Positions 24,171-35,411 of a stretch of 64,000 nt of DNA are shown here, piece by piece. Numbering within the stretch: the stretch's first letter is position 1; the number at the start of each line of letters is the position of its first letter. The notes below the pieces were generated by a model. The model ran no database searches, was not told the origin of the DNA, and saw nothing but the letters and a program-made list of their open reading frames with translations. The position numbers were made by a program, and so were the translations under genes. This stretch comes from Ceriagrion tenellum. Taxonomy: Eukaryota; Arthropoda; Insecta; Odonata; Coenagrionidae. The DNA is taken from positions 439,001-503,000 of the forward strand of contig OY720644.1 of the NCBI GenBank assembly GCA_963169105.1. Direction: 5' to 3'.

Positions 24171-25377
24171 CACGTTGACTGCAGACCACGTCTATCGACG
24201 TGTTCATGCACTGCGGTCGGCGGCGGAACACGTCGATCGATGTGCAGAGTCATTTACATGAGAAACGGTACCGGGTGGGATCAGAGTGTTTTGTACCCAG
24301 TTTTCATTTATTCTGCCTCTTCTCTACAGTTATGGTATTAAAGATGCGGATCTGTTTATTTGAGTATCTCATTTATTCTAAGTTATGTTTAAACAAACTT
24401 CGAATTACTAAAATCATTTTTCTGTGATTTCTTCGAGGTATAATGTGGTCATTTTTCATTGTAAACTGAGTTTTAAAAGCAATTGGTGTGTTTATGAGCA
24501 GGGAAAGCATTCAAGCTACAAAAAAAGCAGAAAAAGGCAAGCACCCCAGAGTTATTCCCCGGTGAATGATATGTGCCAGTGATAAACGGCATGATGTACA
24601 CCCTATCCCGCAAATCGTGCAGAACCAGAGCTAAATATACATTCATCATCATCATTGATCGTTCAATCCTAAGATTGGTTGGCTGCAGCCCTCCACACTT
24701 CCCTATCTAATGCTGGTTCCTGGTAGCTCTATCTATGTACTTTCCTCTTTATTTGGTCCATGAACTTATTCCTGGGTCTACCTCTTGGGAGTTATCCCTC
24801 TATTTTACCTTCAATTATGTTATTCACAAATCCATTGTCTCTCAGGGTGTTTTCAATAAGTTTGGTTCTTCCTTCCTTTATGGTGTCCCATATGGTCCTT
24901 TCCTCTTCTACTCTACTGTACACTTTGTATTTCTTATTTTTTCCATCCATTTTATCTTCAGCATCCTCCTCCAGCACCAGGTTTCATGCATAGATTATGT
25001 GAGAAATATTTGGTAAAAAAAGAATGTCGCACCGAAAATGGAGGTTAGGCTGAAGCTGAATGATACCTGACACTATAACAAAATTAGAGGGATTATCAAA
25101 TGAGCATTACCCCCAAACGTTTTCTGGGTAAAACGTTTCCGTAATTGGAATAGATAAATCCAAAAACTGAGTAATGTTGAGTTGCATAACTACGTGTCAT
25201 CACCTATAGCGGACCACCTATAGTGGAAAATTATTTATTTAATTTTGCCAGAAAAATAATTGAAAATAAAATAATAGTGATAGTCATTGCATGTTAGGTC
25301 CAATATGAAGTGCATTGAGGAGAAAAAAAATTCTGCATTTTGGGTTAACACAACTTTTAAAAATCGCAGTCAAAGTG
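24171..25377. mobile_element. Non-autonomous piggyBac-type element (1.2 kb)
   Basis: TTAA flanks both sides (24167-24170 and 25378-25381). The left end CACGTTGACTGC and the complement of the right end CACTTTGACTGC match at 11 of 12 bases. Just inside the left end are two near-palindromes, CACGTCTATCGACGTG and CACGTCGATCGATGTG, which could be protein-binding repeats. No transposase is present; the interior carries an inserted LINE 3' fragment (24640-24990, minus strand). Confidence 0.7.
24640..24990 (-). mobile_element. LINE 3' end inside the piggyBac-type element
   Basis: On the minus strand the frame reads DAEDKMDGKNKKYKVYSR, then ERTIWDTIKEGRTKLIE, then IIEGKIEG, then a decayed PRNKFMDQIKRK segment and a RxxWRAAANQS ending, followed by a GATGATGATGAT tail (CATCATCATCATT on the plus strand at 24641-24653). 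This is the classic C-terminus of a LINE protein with a trinucleotide tail. Stops interrupt it. It is the same general type as the copies at 12660-13060, 25415-26370 and 63608-64000. Confidence 0.7.
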
Positions 25378-25414
25378 TTAAATATTCTACCCTCTGATTG
25401 GACGGTTTTTGGAC

Positions 25415-26370
25415 AGTACTTATCCCTCTCTTTTCAAAGTATCCTCCAACCATACTCAATATCTCCTCAATCATCCTTTTCACCACCCAGCTCACCCTCT
25501 CCATCCTTCTCAAAACCTATATCTAAAATGCCTCAAGTCTATGTACATCTTCCTATGAATGACCAAGTCTCCAACCCATGCAGCACCATGCTCCAGTTCA
25601 GAGTTTTCACCAACCTTGTCCTTACATCTCTAATCAGACTCCCCCTCATCAATCCCTCCTCTTTGAGAATCCCTTCTTAACAAGGCAATTCTAAAACCTT
25701 TGTCCTCACCACTAAACCCATTCTCTTCCTTCTACTACCCAGATGTGTAAACAGTCAAGTTTGCTCTATTTTGTGCCCACCCACCCTTAAATTTCAGATC
25801 CACCTTCTCATTTCAAGAGAATCTTATCACTTCCATCTTTTCATAGTTTATCTTCACCTCATGCCTCTCGCACTGACTCTCTTAACACATTCATCATTGA
25901 CTGTAGACCCTTGCCTGACTGATATACCAATACTTGATCATCAGCAAACCTCACCAACTCCATCAGATACCTACCTACCTTTACTTCCTCTCTTCCCATG
26001 CCACCCCCACCATTTCTTCTGAATACATGTTAAATATCAAAGGTGAAAGTGGGCACCCTTGCCACACTCCCTGTCTTATCACTGTCCATCCCTATTCTCT
26101 ATCAGCTACCCTAACCTGAGCCCTATGATTCATGGAAGGATTCTGGATAAGACATCTGTCCCTCCAAATTGAACCCTAATATCTTTATCATATCCATTAA
26201 TTTTTCTGAGTCCACCCTATCAAGCGCCTCATCAAAATGTAGTCAGCAAGCAAACACATCTTTCCCATATTCTAGGTTCTTTTTCTATTAGTGTCATCAT
26301 CACTCCTATTGCACACCACATTCCCATCCCTCAACTAAATCCAAACTGGTCATCTTTGTAACTTTGTGGA
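25415..26370 (-). pseudogene. LINE reverse transcriptase fragment, heavily mutated
   Basis: Reading the minus strand downwards from 26370, across many stops: a segment resembling reverse transcriptase motif A with a KLMD-like neighbour (about 26230-26180), then RQGVWQGCPLSPLIFNMYSEEMV (motif B, about 26085-26010; shown here in pieces as RQGVWQGCP and LSPLIFNMY), then a degraded region corresponding to the YADD block and thumb, and a tail resembling RMLRxxxRxxxTNE. Most of the plus-strand open frames here are simply antisense. It probably belongs to the same LINE group as 24640-24990. Confidence 0.55.
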
Positions 26371-26464
26371 ATCTGTTAACATTATAATGATACCACTTAA
26401 CTTTGTTATAAGATATGTGGAATAACCAAGTTAAGTGTTATCATTATCATGTTCAAAGGTTTAA

Positions 26465-29400
26465 CCCTTTTACTGCCAGCTATCTGATATATCGGCCCTC
26501 TGTACTGATATATCGGCCCTTGCTGGATGTGCGAAAACTGCCACGGGCCGATTTATCGGCCCAATTTTTTTGACATTTTTTACTTAGTGTAGTGATGCCT
26601 ATTTAACGGCTCAAGTCTCATTTATTGGCTGGAGCTTTATCTCTGCTGCTTACCTAGATAGTTTCACTTCATCCTTACGTAGTATGTTATTTGTTTATTT
26701 TTTTTGCCTCATGAGTTCTCCCATGTTTTTTCGTTACGCTCGGCCCAGTATCGTATTTCTTAGTATCACGTTTCGTGCTGGTCACAGCTCTCTCTGGACT
26801 ATGTATGCGGCCTACTCAAGGGCTTCCGTCTAATTTATCGGTATGTGCTTTATTTCTGCTTCTTACTAAGAAGTTTTAACCCTGTATATGCTGGGTTGGT
26901 TTGAGTGAACACGTCTTCGGTTTCGTCGCTCAACGACATCATCAAAGCACCTAACTAAGTGTTTCATTCAATACCATGAAGTCATTCCACTAAGTTGCGC
27001 CTGAAACCATTACTTTGATCTCTGTAGGCTGATTGCTCACATAATGCTTGCCTCGTAACCTCTCCTGAGCTTTTTCGTTACCCTAGGGCCAATAATCATA
27101 CTCTCTTTCGTGCTGGTCTGAGTTCGCAAGGACTGTTTTCTCCGGGGATCTTAGTATTTATTTTACAGTGTCAGTTTCCAGCAAGATTACCAAATATTCT
27201 TGTATTGAGTAAGTAATTGCTAAATAATAATATATCTTACAATTTTACATTATTATAAAATATGAGTTTTCCGTGTTTTTATAGCCTTCATTATAGTTTC
27301 ACGAATTATCCTTGCTCATATATATCAGTGACTTTTATGCTGATTGTCGCATTTGCCGTATTATTTATTTGCTGTACTTTTTTTGTCGTCTAATTTTACT
27401 AAGGATTGGTGCAAAACCTGTGATGTTTAGTTCTTACATAACTGCGTCTTAGTGGAAAAATATTTACGTTCTATGAATTCAAGTACCTGAATAAGTTTCC
27501 GGAACTAGGCGCCCCTCTTTCTCAATGTCGTTTAGTGTTGGACGAGTAGAATTGGCAATTTGCGATTTATAATTTTGTATTTCGATACAATTTACAAAAT
27601 GTCATTTTAGGGTTGTCCCTGTGACAAATGGCCAAGTACTTGAAATATAAGGATATTGAAGATGTGCTCGTCGCTAATGATGATATTTCATCAGAGACCT
27701 CCGATGAAGACATTTCTTCTTCTAGCAGTGAAGAATCTTTCATTTACACCTCAAGGCCAGGGACAAAGAGGCGTCGGATCTCTTCTTCCTCTGAGGGAGA
27801 TGACTCATGTGGGTCCGACCACGAAGGGGATAGAAATGCTGATCCAGGCGAAGCCGAGTGGGTCAAAGTTAGAGTGAATGGTGATAACCCTCCAAAGATA
27901 CCCACTGAGTTTCTAGATACACCAGGACCGAAGCATGTTCCTCCAAGTGATGCACAACCAATCCAATATTTTCGTTTATTTTTTACGCAAGTTCTATTGA
28001 ATGAAAGTGTTAGGGAAACAAATGCATACACTCGACACTTTCCCAGTGGCAATGGACATCTTACTCCAAATGCTCATGCGAAAAATTGGGAAAAAATAAC
28101 GGTTGCGGAACTAAATGCATTTATCGCATGCACTTTGAATACGGGTCTAATTCGAAGACCTACAATTGAATCCTATTGGTTAACTCAAAAATCGCAATAC
28201 ATCAGATGGTTTCACGGGATGTTTCCTAGGAATCGATTCCAATTGATCTTGACATTCTTGCATTTCATTCACAAAAAAACTACCTCGTCCAGGGGAAGCA
28301 GGATATGATCCTTGTGCCAAAATACAGCCCCTAATTGACCATGCCAACTTAGTTTTTAGGCACCACTATACCCCCCATGAGTATTTGAGTGTTGATGGAA
28401 GCTTGGTTGGCACCAAAAACCATACGCAACTACTTCAACATATTCCTAGTAAGCATCATCATCGCTGGGGTATAAAGTTCTGGATGTTATGCGATTCCGT
28501 GTCGCACTATTTGTTATCTTTTTATGTTTATAGAGGCGTTAAGAGCTCAGAAGAAAAGGAGCTAATAAAAAAGTTTGGCTTGGCTTACACAGTTGTAGAA
28601 AAGGTATTGAAGATGGGTAACAATCTAAACAAAGGTTATCATATTTTTATGGACAATTTTTTCACATCAGTACCTCTGGCTGAATACCTATACAGAGTAG
28701 GAACTTATGTAACTGGGACTATTTGCAGGAATATTAATTTATTCCGATAGAATTAAAAGAAAAACTTCATGTAGGAGAAGAGCGGTACTATCGTAGCGGG
28801 CATATTCCTGCTGTTGCCGCGCGGGAAAAAAATCCCAGCGATTTCCTGTAATTCTTCTTTCGATGCAAAAAAAAAATGCAAAGCAGAAAAGAGTAAACGT
28901 TCATCTACAAAGCGAAATCAGGTAAAAGACATGGCAAAGCCTTCCATTATTCAATCGTATAACCACGCATAACGATTATATGGGAGGAATTGACACATCA
29001 GACATGATGCTCTATACCTATCTAGCCGAGAGACGTACAGTAAAATATTGGAAAAAGATGTGTTTCAATATTTTTGCGCGTATGGTACTGAATTCCTATA
29101 TAATATATAAGGAAAATTTGACATCTGGAAAAATACCTTTGTCCAGGCAACATTATACTATTAGCATAATTGAGGAACTTGGCATAGAATGGCTTCAAGA
29201 AAAGCAAAACAGAGGTAGGCAACCAGCATCATCAGTGACATGTGATATCAAAAAAATTAAAAATTGCCAAATAATAAGGAGAAGGACTGTTGTATTTGTA
29301 GTATAAGAGGTAAAAAGGGAAAAGGTCAAAGAAAAAGATCCCAAACTGTGTGCGCTAAATGCAATAAAGGCCTTCACGGTGAATGCTTCCATAAGCATGT

Positions 29401-29830
29401 GTGCATCAGCTTATGAGAGCTTGAGTGTACAGTCATAAAAAATATTTTACAACTCTTGCAAATATTTATTGATCATCATAAAAATGTACCATTGGAGAGT
29501 TAACAAATTGCTTTCAATAATAAATACTGTTTCATCCCATGTAAATTATATTTGTTTACTCATTATGTAAAATAAACTTAGAATTTTGAGTTTTTTACAA
29601 TAATAATAATTGAATTGTTATTTTTTCATTTATGAAAATAATGTTCAACCCCCATAATTCTTGCATGGTTTTAAGCCCCAAACATATCTTGAGCATTGGG
29701 AAAAAATTTAGATGTATTAAACAAAATTAAGTACTAAAAATAATTAAAAATCTGAAATCTTGCAAACTTCCTGAAAACAGCCTTGGCAGTCTTCGCACAT
29801 CCCACTCAAAATGGGCTGGCAGTAAAAGGG
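26465..29830 (+). mobile_element. piggyBac element with intact ends, 3.4 kb
   Basis: Perfect 16-base inverted ends, CCCTTTTACTGCCAGC at 26465-26480 and its complement at 29815-29830, are flanked by TTAA (26461-26464 and 29831-29834). A second, internal inverted repeat GGATGTGCGAARACTGCCA lies 44 bases inside the left end (26525) and 12 bases inside the right end (29802), the asymmetric layout known for piggyBac transposons. ATATATCGGCCC words repeat in the left spacer (26487-26560). The transposase is in plus orientation, opposite to MCTP, within the 23.8-kb intron. Confidence 0.93.
27628..29416 (+). pseudogene. piggyBac transposase pseudogene, catalytic Asp residues retained
   Basis: The start ATG at 27628 leads into an acidic, Ser-rich N-terminus (SSETSDEDISSSSSEES) and a basic KRRR stretch, then the DDE_Tnp_1_7 domain: WEKITVAELNAFIACTLNTG, WFHGMFPRNRFQLIL. 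A frameshift near 28275 moves into a second frame (28385-28750) with LSVDGSLVGTKNH (first Asp), WGIKFWMLCDS (second conserved Asp), GYHIFMDNFFTS (third). After a TAG at 28748 and a degraded stretch, 28980-29306 has MGGIDTSDMML (fourth Asp position) and RRTVKYWKK. A final shift near 29290 leads to a C-terminal zinc finger (CCIC, CAKC, HGECFHKHVC) ending with TGA at 29416. The four conserved acidic sites survive but at least three frame breaks rule out a product. Confidence 0.88.
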
Positions 29831-29834
29831 TTAA

Positions 29835-30202
29835 GAGAAAGGATAGGCTGATAGAACCTGTCAGACTTTACAAGAGTTTATCAGAACTAAATTACAGCTA
29901 CTCAAAATATTCGAATAAACTCGAATGAGGGAAATTAAAAAGCAAGAATTGTGTCAATGTGGTGTGGGAAGACTAGAGCAAAGATAGCAGACATATAGCA
30001 GAACATACCAAATGAGTATGGATACTTACAAGAGGGATTGCAAAGTTACACATAAAAGATGGTTCAGTGTAAAGGATTGTTCAATTATGAAGATGGAATC
30101 TAGTAACTCATCATGTTAAAGCACATAGAGGTATTAGTAGACACAAATAAGTGAATATTGTGTGTGAAATAAGTGAATATTGTAAGTGAAATAAGTGAAT
30201 AA
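29835..30202. other. Intronic sequence with short repeats
   Basis: No gene. Around 30147-30202 the phrase AATAAGTGAATATTG recurs three times in imperfect form next to the LINE fragment that follows. Confidence 0.45.
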
Positions 30203-30597
30203 GAGCCCTCAGGGATTACATCTTGGGCCTTTATTATTTGAGATATTCATAAATGATATTGTTGATATAATTCAGGATGCACAATGTCTCTTGTATGCTG
30301 ATGACTAGAAGATATATATGAAGTAGGGACGGTCGGATTGGATCTGCGAATCCAAAGATCTGCGGATCTTTACATTGGATGAGATACTGATATCGGATCC
30401 AAATACTACAGTAAATCAGGGGTGCATTCTGAATTACGCATGAAGCGCATCAAGATTGCACTGCTGGAGCAGTCGTTCCGAATTGCTGACGTACTTTGAA
30501 GCGTTGGTGCTAATCGGAACGGTCTTGATGCGACGATGGCGCCAGGATAATCATTTTCAAAATTGTGTTTGAGGTGATGGAGAGATTGATGGACATA

Positions 30598-30869
30598 GGG
30601 TGCTTTCGATTTAGAACGGCAATCGCCAGCAATAGACGACAGTTGCGCAAATCAATCTTGCTTTGTTCGGCTCGCCTCATAGTGGAGAGCCACCAATTGC
30701 TGGCGATAGACGGCTATTCCGCTCCGAGTCCTCTGGATGGCCGTTCTCTACACCACTCCCTCTAGTGTATTATTGGCAATCTAGAGGACTCTGATAGCGC
30801 TAAATCGAAAGCACCGCGGCGTGGCGATCGCTATCTATCGCCGGCTTTAGCCGCAAATCGAAAGCACCC
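30598..30869. mobile_element. Nested MITE with GGGTGCTTTCGATTT ends
   Basis: GGGTGCTTTCGATTT at 30598 is repeated in inverted form, ending at 30869. The interior is rich in CG-containing words (ATCGCC, GGCGAT). It lies in the 5' non-coding part of the hAT element. Target duplication is unclear (the left flank ends in ATA, the right begins ATTA). Confidence 0.6.
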
Positions 30870-31086
30870 ATTACTGCTGAATAATAAGCGTTTAAAAGTA
30901 CATGCATACATTTTAAACTAATAATGCTTCATAAGCAAGAGCAAGGTTTACTTAATGCCATTATAATAACATCGATGTATATCGCTTCGTCTATACTACC
31001 GCGCTTCTGCTTCAACGATATCACACGAGGTTCAAACAAGATATCGAACAGAGCCAAAGAGCAAAGAGGGTTGATGTGCCAACTTC

Positions 31087-33586
31087 ATGCAGCCTGACGA
31101 GGAAACGAAGCTATCATTGTTTCCTATTTTAAGGGGTTTCCTAGTTTGTGTGGCGTGTTTATTTCTTACGGAAATGTCTTCTGTGGTGTGGGAACACTTT
31201 TCTGTGGACTCCGAGAAAAATTTGTTAGGTATTTGCTCGCACTGTGGCGTAAAAATATCACGTGGATATGTAAAGTCAATGTCGCCGCTATTTAAACATC
31301 TGCGTACGAAACATGCTTCAATTTATAATGAAAAAGGAATTAAAAGTGACGCAAGGTCTTCTTCATATCAGAAAACTTTACCTTTCATGCCAGTGCCATG
31401 CTCTTCTAAAGATGTAAGCTCAACTATGCCGGTAAGCATTTGTATTGAAGAGTGACCTTGATGCTTCTGCCGATGTTTCGCCTTCACTCACTAGCCTGAG
31501 TTCTTCGTCATCTTCCATTTCATCAATCCATTCCCCTTCTTTTAAGCATTGTACTATTATATTATCACGTGGACAGCCAACTTTAAATCAGTTCATTGAT
31601 AGCAAAGGAAAGTTCAGTCCAACAGATAGGTGATCAAGAGTTATAACAAATTTGGTATCAGAAATGATATGCATCGACGGACTACCTTTCAGCACTGTGG
31701 AGAACGAAGGATTTAAAAATCTAATTACACACCTCGAGCCTCGGTACACAATTCCCGGACGAAAGGTATTTGCCAATAAAATCATATCAGACCTCTATGA
31801 AAAAGTGCACAGAAAGGTCAAGGAACACCTTAGAGATCCTGAGATTGACCGAGTCAGTGTCACAACTGATATGTGGACATCATTAGCAAACCACGATTAC
31901 ATGAGTCTGACTGTTCACTATCTCAACAATTCTTATATCTTGAACAGCATGTGCACTGAAGTTGTGCCTTTTCCAGAAGTCAACCCCACTGCTGAAAATC
32001 TGTGAATTTTTAATCACGGTTTTGCAACAATGGGGGCTGGCTGGAAAAGTGATGGCAGTTGTAAATGACAATGGGCAGAACATGGTTGGTGCTCTTGAGA
32101 AGAGTAATTTCAATCGCATGAGTTGCTTTGCTCATACTCTTCAGTTGGTATTAAAGGATGGGTTGCTCAGCTCAAAAATTGTGACATCTCTTGCTGCGAT
32201 GTGCAGAAGAATTGTCGGACATTTCAAACACTCCAGTGGGACAACAAAAGTGTTGAAGAGGTGCCAAATAATGACAAACGTTCCCCACCACAGGTTGACA
32301 CAGGGCGAACCCACCAGATGGAATAGCACACTACACATATTTAGAAGATTGACCGAACAGCAGAAAGCAATTATTTTGTCAGCATTGGAAATTAGACAGC
32401 TATGCAATCCAGTCAACCAAATTCAGTGGGATCTGCTAGAAGCCATAATAAGTGTTCTGAATATCTTCGATTCTGCTACACTTCAAGTCAGTGCAGCAAA
32501 TGCCATGGCTTCAGAGGTAAGCAAACACTACTTTTAAGACAAAAACTAGCTCTGTATAAGTTTAAATTATGATAAAGCATTACTCTAGACTACAGCTTGG
32601 GAAAACTGAATGAGAACTTAAGTTTCTACCAGCTTTATTATCTTTTTGTTCCCTTTTAGGTGATACCTTTAGTTCAGCTGTTGGAACATGAGCTTGAAAA
32701 ACCAACTCCACTTGGGAGTGGATTGCAAGGGATGAAGAATGACCTTTTGGCTTCTTTAAAGAGGAGGTTTGGTGTAATTGAAGAATCAAGGTTATATTGA
32801 TGTGCCACATAACTGGATCCCCGTTTCAACGCCATGCCTTTCAAAGCAAAGAACATGGAGGAGGATGCTACGAGGCATCTAATGATGGTAGCCAAGCAAG
32901 AGGAAGCGATGCATTCTGATGTAAGTAGGCTTGGTAAAATTCAGAATACACCCAGTTTTCGTGCAGAGATATCTAAGTAGAGCATTTTATGTTATTGGGA
33001 ATGTTGTATGCAACATCTCTACCATATGACACTCTCAGCACTCAATATAGCAATGATAGGCCTATGTACAATTTGAGTCAGTATTTTTTTGGTGCTATGC
33101 TTCCTAAAACATTCACTTCATAAAACATGAAGATAAAAATATGAAGTAGTCTATCAGTAAATTTTACAGTACTAATTACTATTGTTTTCAGCTGCCTTGT
33201 CTATTTTATTTAATAGAATTAGGGGAGCATTAGTGCCAAATCTTGTCTTAAAGTTATTAATTTTTTGTCCGTTTGCATTTAGAATTCCCAGCAAGTGACT
33301 ATGGAGAAAGAAATTCAGGGTGGCAGACCACAGTTCCCACAAAGCACATCCTCACTCTGGGTTCAGTACCACAGCTTATTCACTGAGCATTCAAATGCTG
33401 GAGAAACTTTCAGAGGTGTTGAGAAAGAGTTCGACTTGTACTTCAGTGAACCTACACTGCCTGGTACCAGCATATGTGAGTACTGGAAGACAAAGGACTC
33501 ACTTCCATCTCATCAGAAGCTGGCGAAGAAGTACCCAAGTATCCCCCCAGCTATTGTAGCCAGTGAGCTGGTTTTCATTTATATGT
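31087..33586 (+). pseudogene. hAT transposase pseudogene (BED finger, split catalytic domain)
   Basis: Order: a BED zinc finger (VWEHFSVD, CSHCGVKIS, LFKHLRTKH; 31175-31325); a Ser-rich linker; a catalytic region with TTDMWTSLANHD (31868-31900), VNDNGQNMVGAL and CFAHTLQLVLKDG (32060-32165). Two probable introns follow: donor GTAAGC at 32517 with acceptor CCCTTTTAG before 32661, and donor GTAAGT near 32921 with acceptor GCATTTAG before 33282. The last exon (33282-33586) carries the hATC dimerisation segment (EKEFDLYFSEP, YPSIPPAIVASE). Breaks: a frame change near 31450, another near 32000, and in-frame TGA and TAA codons beside LDPRF near 32800. The gene structure is clear but it cannot encode an intact enzyme. 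Confidence 0.85.
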
Positions 33587-34144
33587 GATACCAAGTGAAT
33601 TAGATTAGATCCTGATCTTGTTAAAATGTTGGTGTTTTTAAAAAAGAACTTGACAACAATCAAGGATTAGTATTACTGTGGCATCGACATTGTCTTTATT
33701 TTAATTTTAAGTTTAACATTTTTAAACTTGATGTTTTTTATTTTCAATAAAGTCTCCCAGGCTTAAATTCTGTTATCATTTGTGAATTGTATATACCATT
33801 TGAAGACATCCTGGGATCCGAAAATAAGAACTGAGATCTGGGATCTGAAATGAAGGATCCGGATTTGGATCCGAAAAAAAAACTGGATCTGCCCATCCCT
33901 AATATGAAGTTATTAAAAATTATGATGACTGTCTTATGTTACAGACTCAGACAGACTAATAATGTCAAAAATCAGTTTTCTCTCAATAACTTGGCTGTGA
34001 ACTTCAAAAAATGCTCTGCTATCTCCTTCTATAGAAAAAAAAGTCCCATAATTTATGATTATAAAATTAATGGTAAGAAATTTGAAAGACTGAAAGTTAT
34101 CAAAGACCTTGGAGTATGGCTAGATTCATCTTTAAACTTCAAAG

Positions 34145-34374
34145 TGTTGTACTTTGGATGGCTAAGCGAAAAGTGAAACATTTGTATGTTGGCTAGATTG
34201 CAGGGCATTATGTGCATGCATAGTGCTGCCCTCAGATGCTTAGTCGTCCTTGTTGAGAAGCTAATGATGTGATGTAAAGTGATGTAACCCTCATCAGCAG
34301 CGTTAGCTATTAAAGTAGTTGTGTTGCAAGTATATACCTAAGTTTTATTTCCCATCAAGAAGAAATCTACAACA
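34145..34374. mobile_element. Solo LTR, 230 bp, 5-bp target duplication
   Basis: The insert begins TGTTGTA and ends CTACAACA, so it has TG..CA termini with a 7-base inverted end. CAAAG flanks both sides (34140-34144 and 34375-34379). It interrupts the LINE reading frame exactly between SSLNFK and the following HIDILTD segment. The size, TG..CA ends and 5-base duplication are the signature of an LTR retrotransposon reduced to one LTR by recombination between its two LTRs. The short LTR with TGTTG ends suggests a Copia-type source, but that is a guess. Confidence 0.8.
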
Positions 34375-35120
34375 CAAAGCTCATATAGACATTTTAACTG
34401 ATGCTATGAGAACTCTTGGTTTTATAATAAGGAACCATGTATAGGGTTTTTCAGAGTTTGAGGGTAATAAAAACATTATATGTTTCATTAGTCGTGTAAA
34501 GTGGAATACTGCTCAAATGTATGGTCTCCACATTATGAGAATTATATTTATGCTGTTGAGCATATTCAATGAAAATGTTTACGCCATGTTGACTATAAGT
34601 TATGGATTCTAAGAGACCATTATAGCTATCATGGATTGTTAATTGAATTAAATATGTTTACTCTGGAAAAACGCAGATACATTTCTGATCTTATTGTCCT
34701 TTACAAGAAAGTAAATAGCTCAATAGACTCCATACACCTTACTTCATCTCTAAAATTTTATGTCCCTTTATTTAATACTAGGAATTGTAACATTTTTCAT
34801 TTAAATCATAATAGAACTAATTATTTGTTTTGTTCACCATTGCATAGAAAGCAAACATTTGCAAATATGCAGGAAAAAAGTATTGATTTCATCAAATCTA
34901 TTTATTCATTTAAGAATGATATTATTAATACTTTATTGGGTAGTTGAGTCTTCAGTTTATTCATTTATTTTGGTTTATCATTCTTCTTAAACTACATAAT
35001 TCCTACCACTATGTTCCTACTACTTTATTATTTTATTTTATTGTGTGTCTATATCATATTTTTACTGTGTTTTTATATTGCATTGTAATGTACTTATGTA
35101 TTTAAACAATGTACATTTCT

Positions 35121-35411
35121 GTTTGTCAAGCAGTGATGGTTTTGGGATAACCCATGTCAAGATTTAAAAAAGCCAACGTTTCTTCTCCTTTGCCGGAGAC
35201 CTCATCAGGGCTGAATGACCTAATTGCCTTCCTTCATTGTGCATCAATTTATATCGTCACAGTGGTGCAAGAGGGGGAGGAGATAGGGAAGGGTGTTGGC
35301 AGAGTCTTCTGGACGCCGCTCCTCATTCTGGAAATTACTGGTAGCCATGATTCACTTATTCTTAGTCCCTGGTCCCACGGGTTATCCCAAAACCATCACT
35401 GCTTGACGAAC
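35121..35411. mobile_element. MITE, 291 bp, with 30-base inverted ends
   Basis: GTTTGTCAAGCAGTGATGG followed by TTTTGGGATAACCC at the left is matched in inverted form at 35379-35411 with one visible mismatch. The interior contains GCCAACGTTTCTTCTCC and GAGACCTCATCAGGGC, a motif seen widely in invertebrate DNA transposons. No target duplication is evident. It sits at the 3' end of the LINE that ends at 34947. Confidence 0.75.

Larger units (their letters stand above)
30324..33901 (+). mobile_element. hAT transposon with 8-bp target duplication
   Basis: The left end TAGGGACGGTCGGATTGGATC and the complement of the right end TAGGGATGGGCAGATCCAG form the imperfect terminal repeats; GGATCC/GGATCT words recur inside both ends. 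Identical ATATGAAG at 30316-30323 and 33902-33909 is an 8-base target duplication, diagnostic of hAT elements. A decayed transposase lies on the plus strand, and a smaller inverted-repeat element sits at 30598-30869. It inserted into a LINE copy just past its YADD motif. Confidence 0.92.
30203..34947 (+). mobile_element. LINE interrupted by a hAT element and a solo LTR
   Basis: The left piece (30203-30323) encodes reverse transcriptase motif B and the active site: PQGLHLGPLLFEIFIND and CLLYADD, followed by a stop where many LINEs have Leu. The right pieces resume at 33902-34144 (VNFKKCSAISF, DLGVWLDSSLNFK) and 34380-34947 (HIDILTDAMRTLGF, then the C-terminal region ending at a TAG at 34945). 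The reading resumes correctly after removing the hAT element (8-base duplication ATATGAAG) and the solo LTR (5-base duplication CAAAG). The 5' part is missing. The 3' UTR probably extends towards 35120. Confidence 0.8.

Noticed and set aside
24641..24656. CAT repeat as a possible simple microsatellite only
   Set aside because: It directly follows the antisense LINE ending and is better read as the LINE's tail.
25315..26119. Pro/Ser-rich plus-strand frames of 61 to 121 codons
   Set aside because: They are antisense to a degraded LINE reverse transcriptase on the minus strand.
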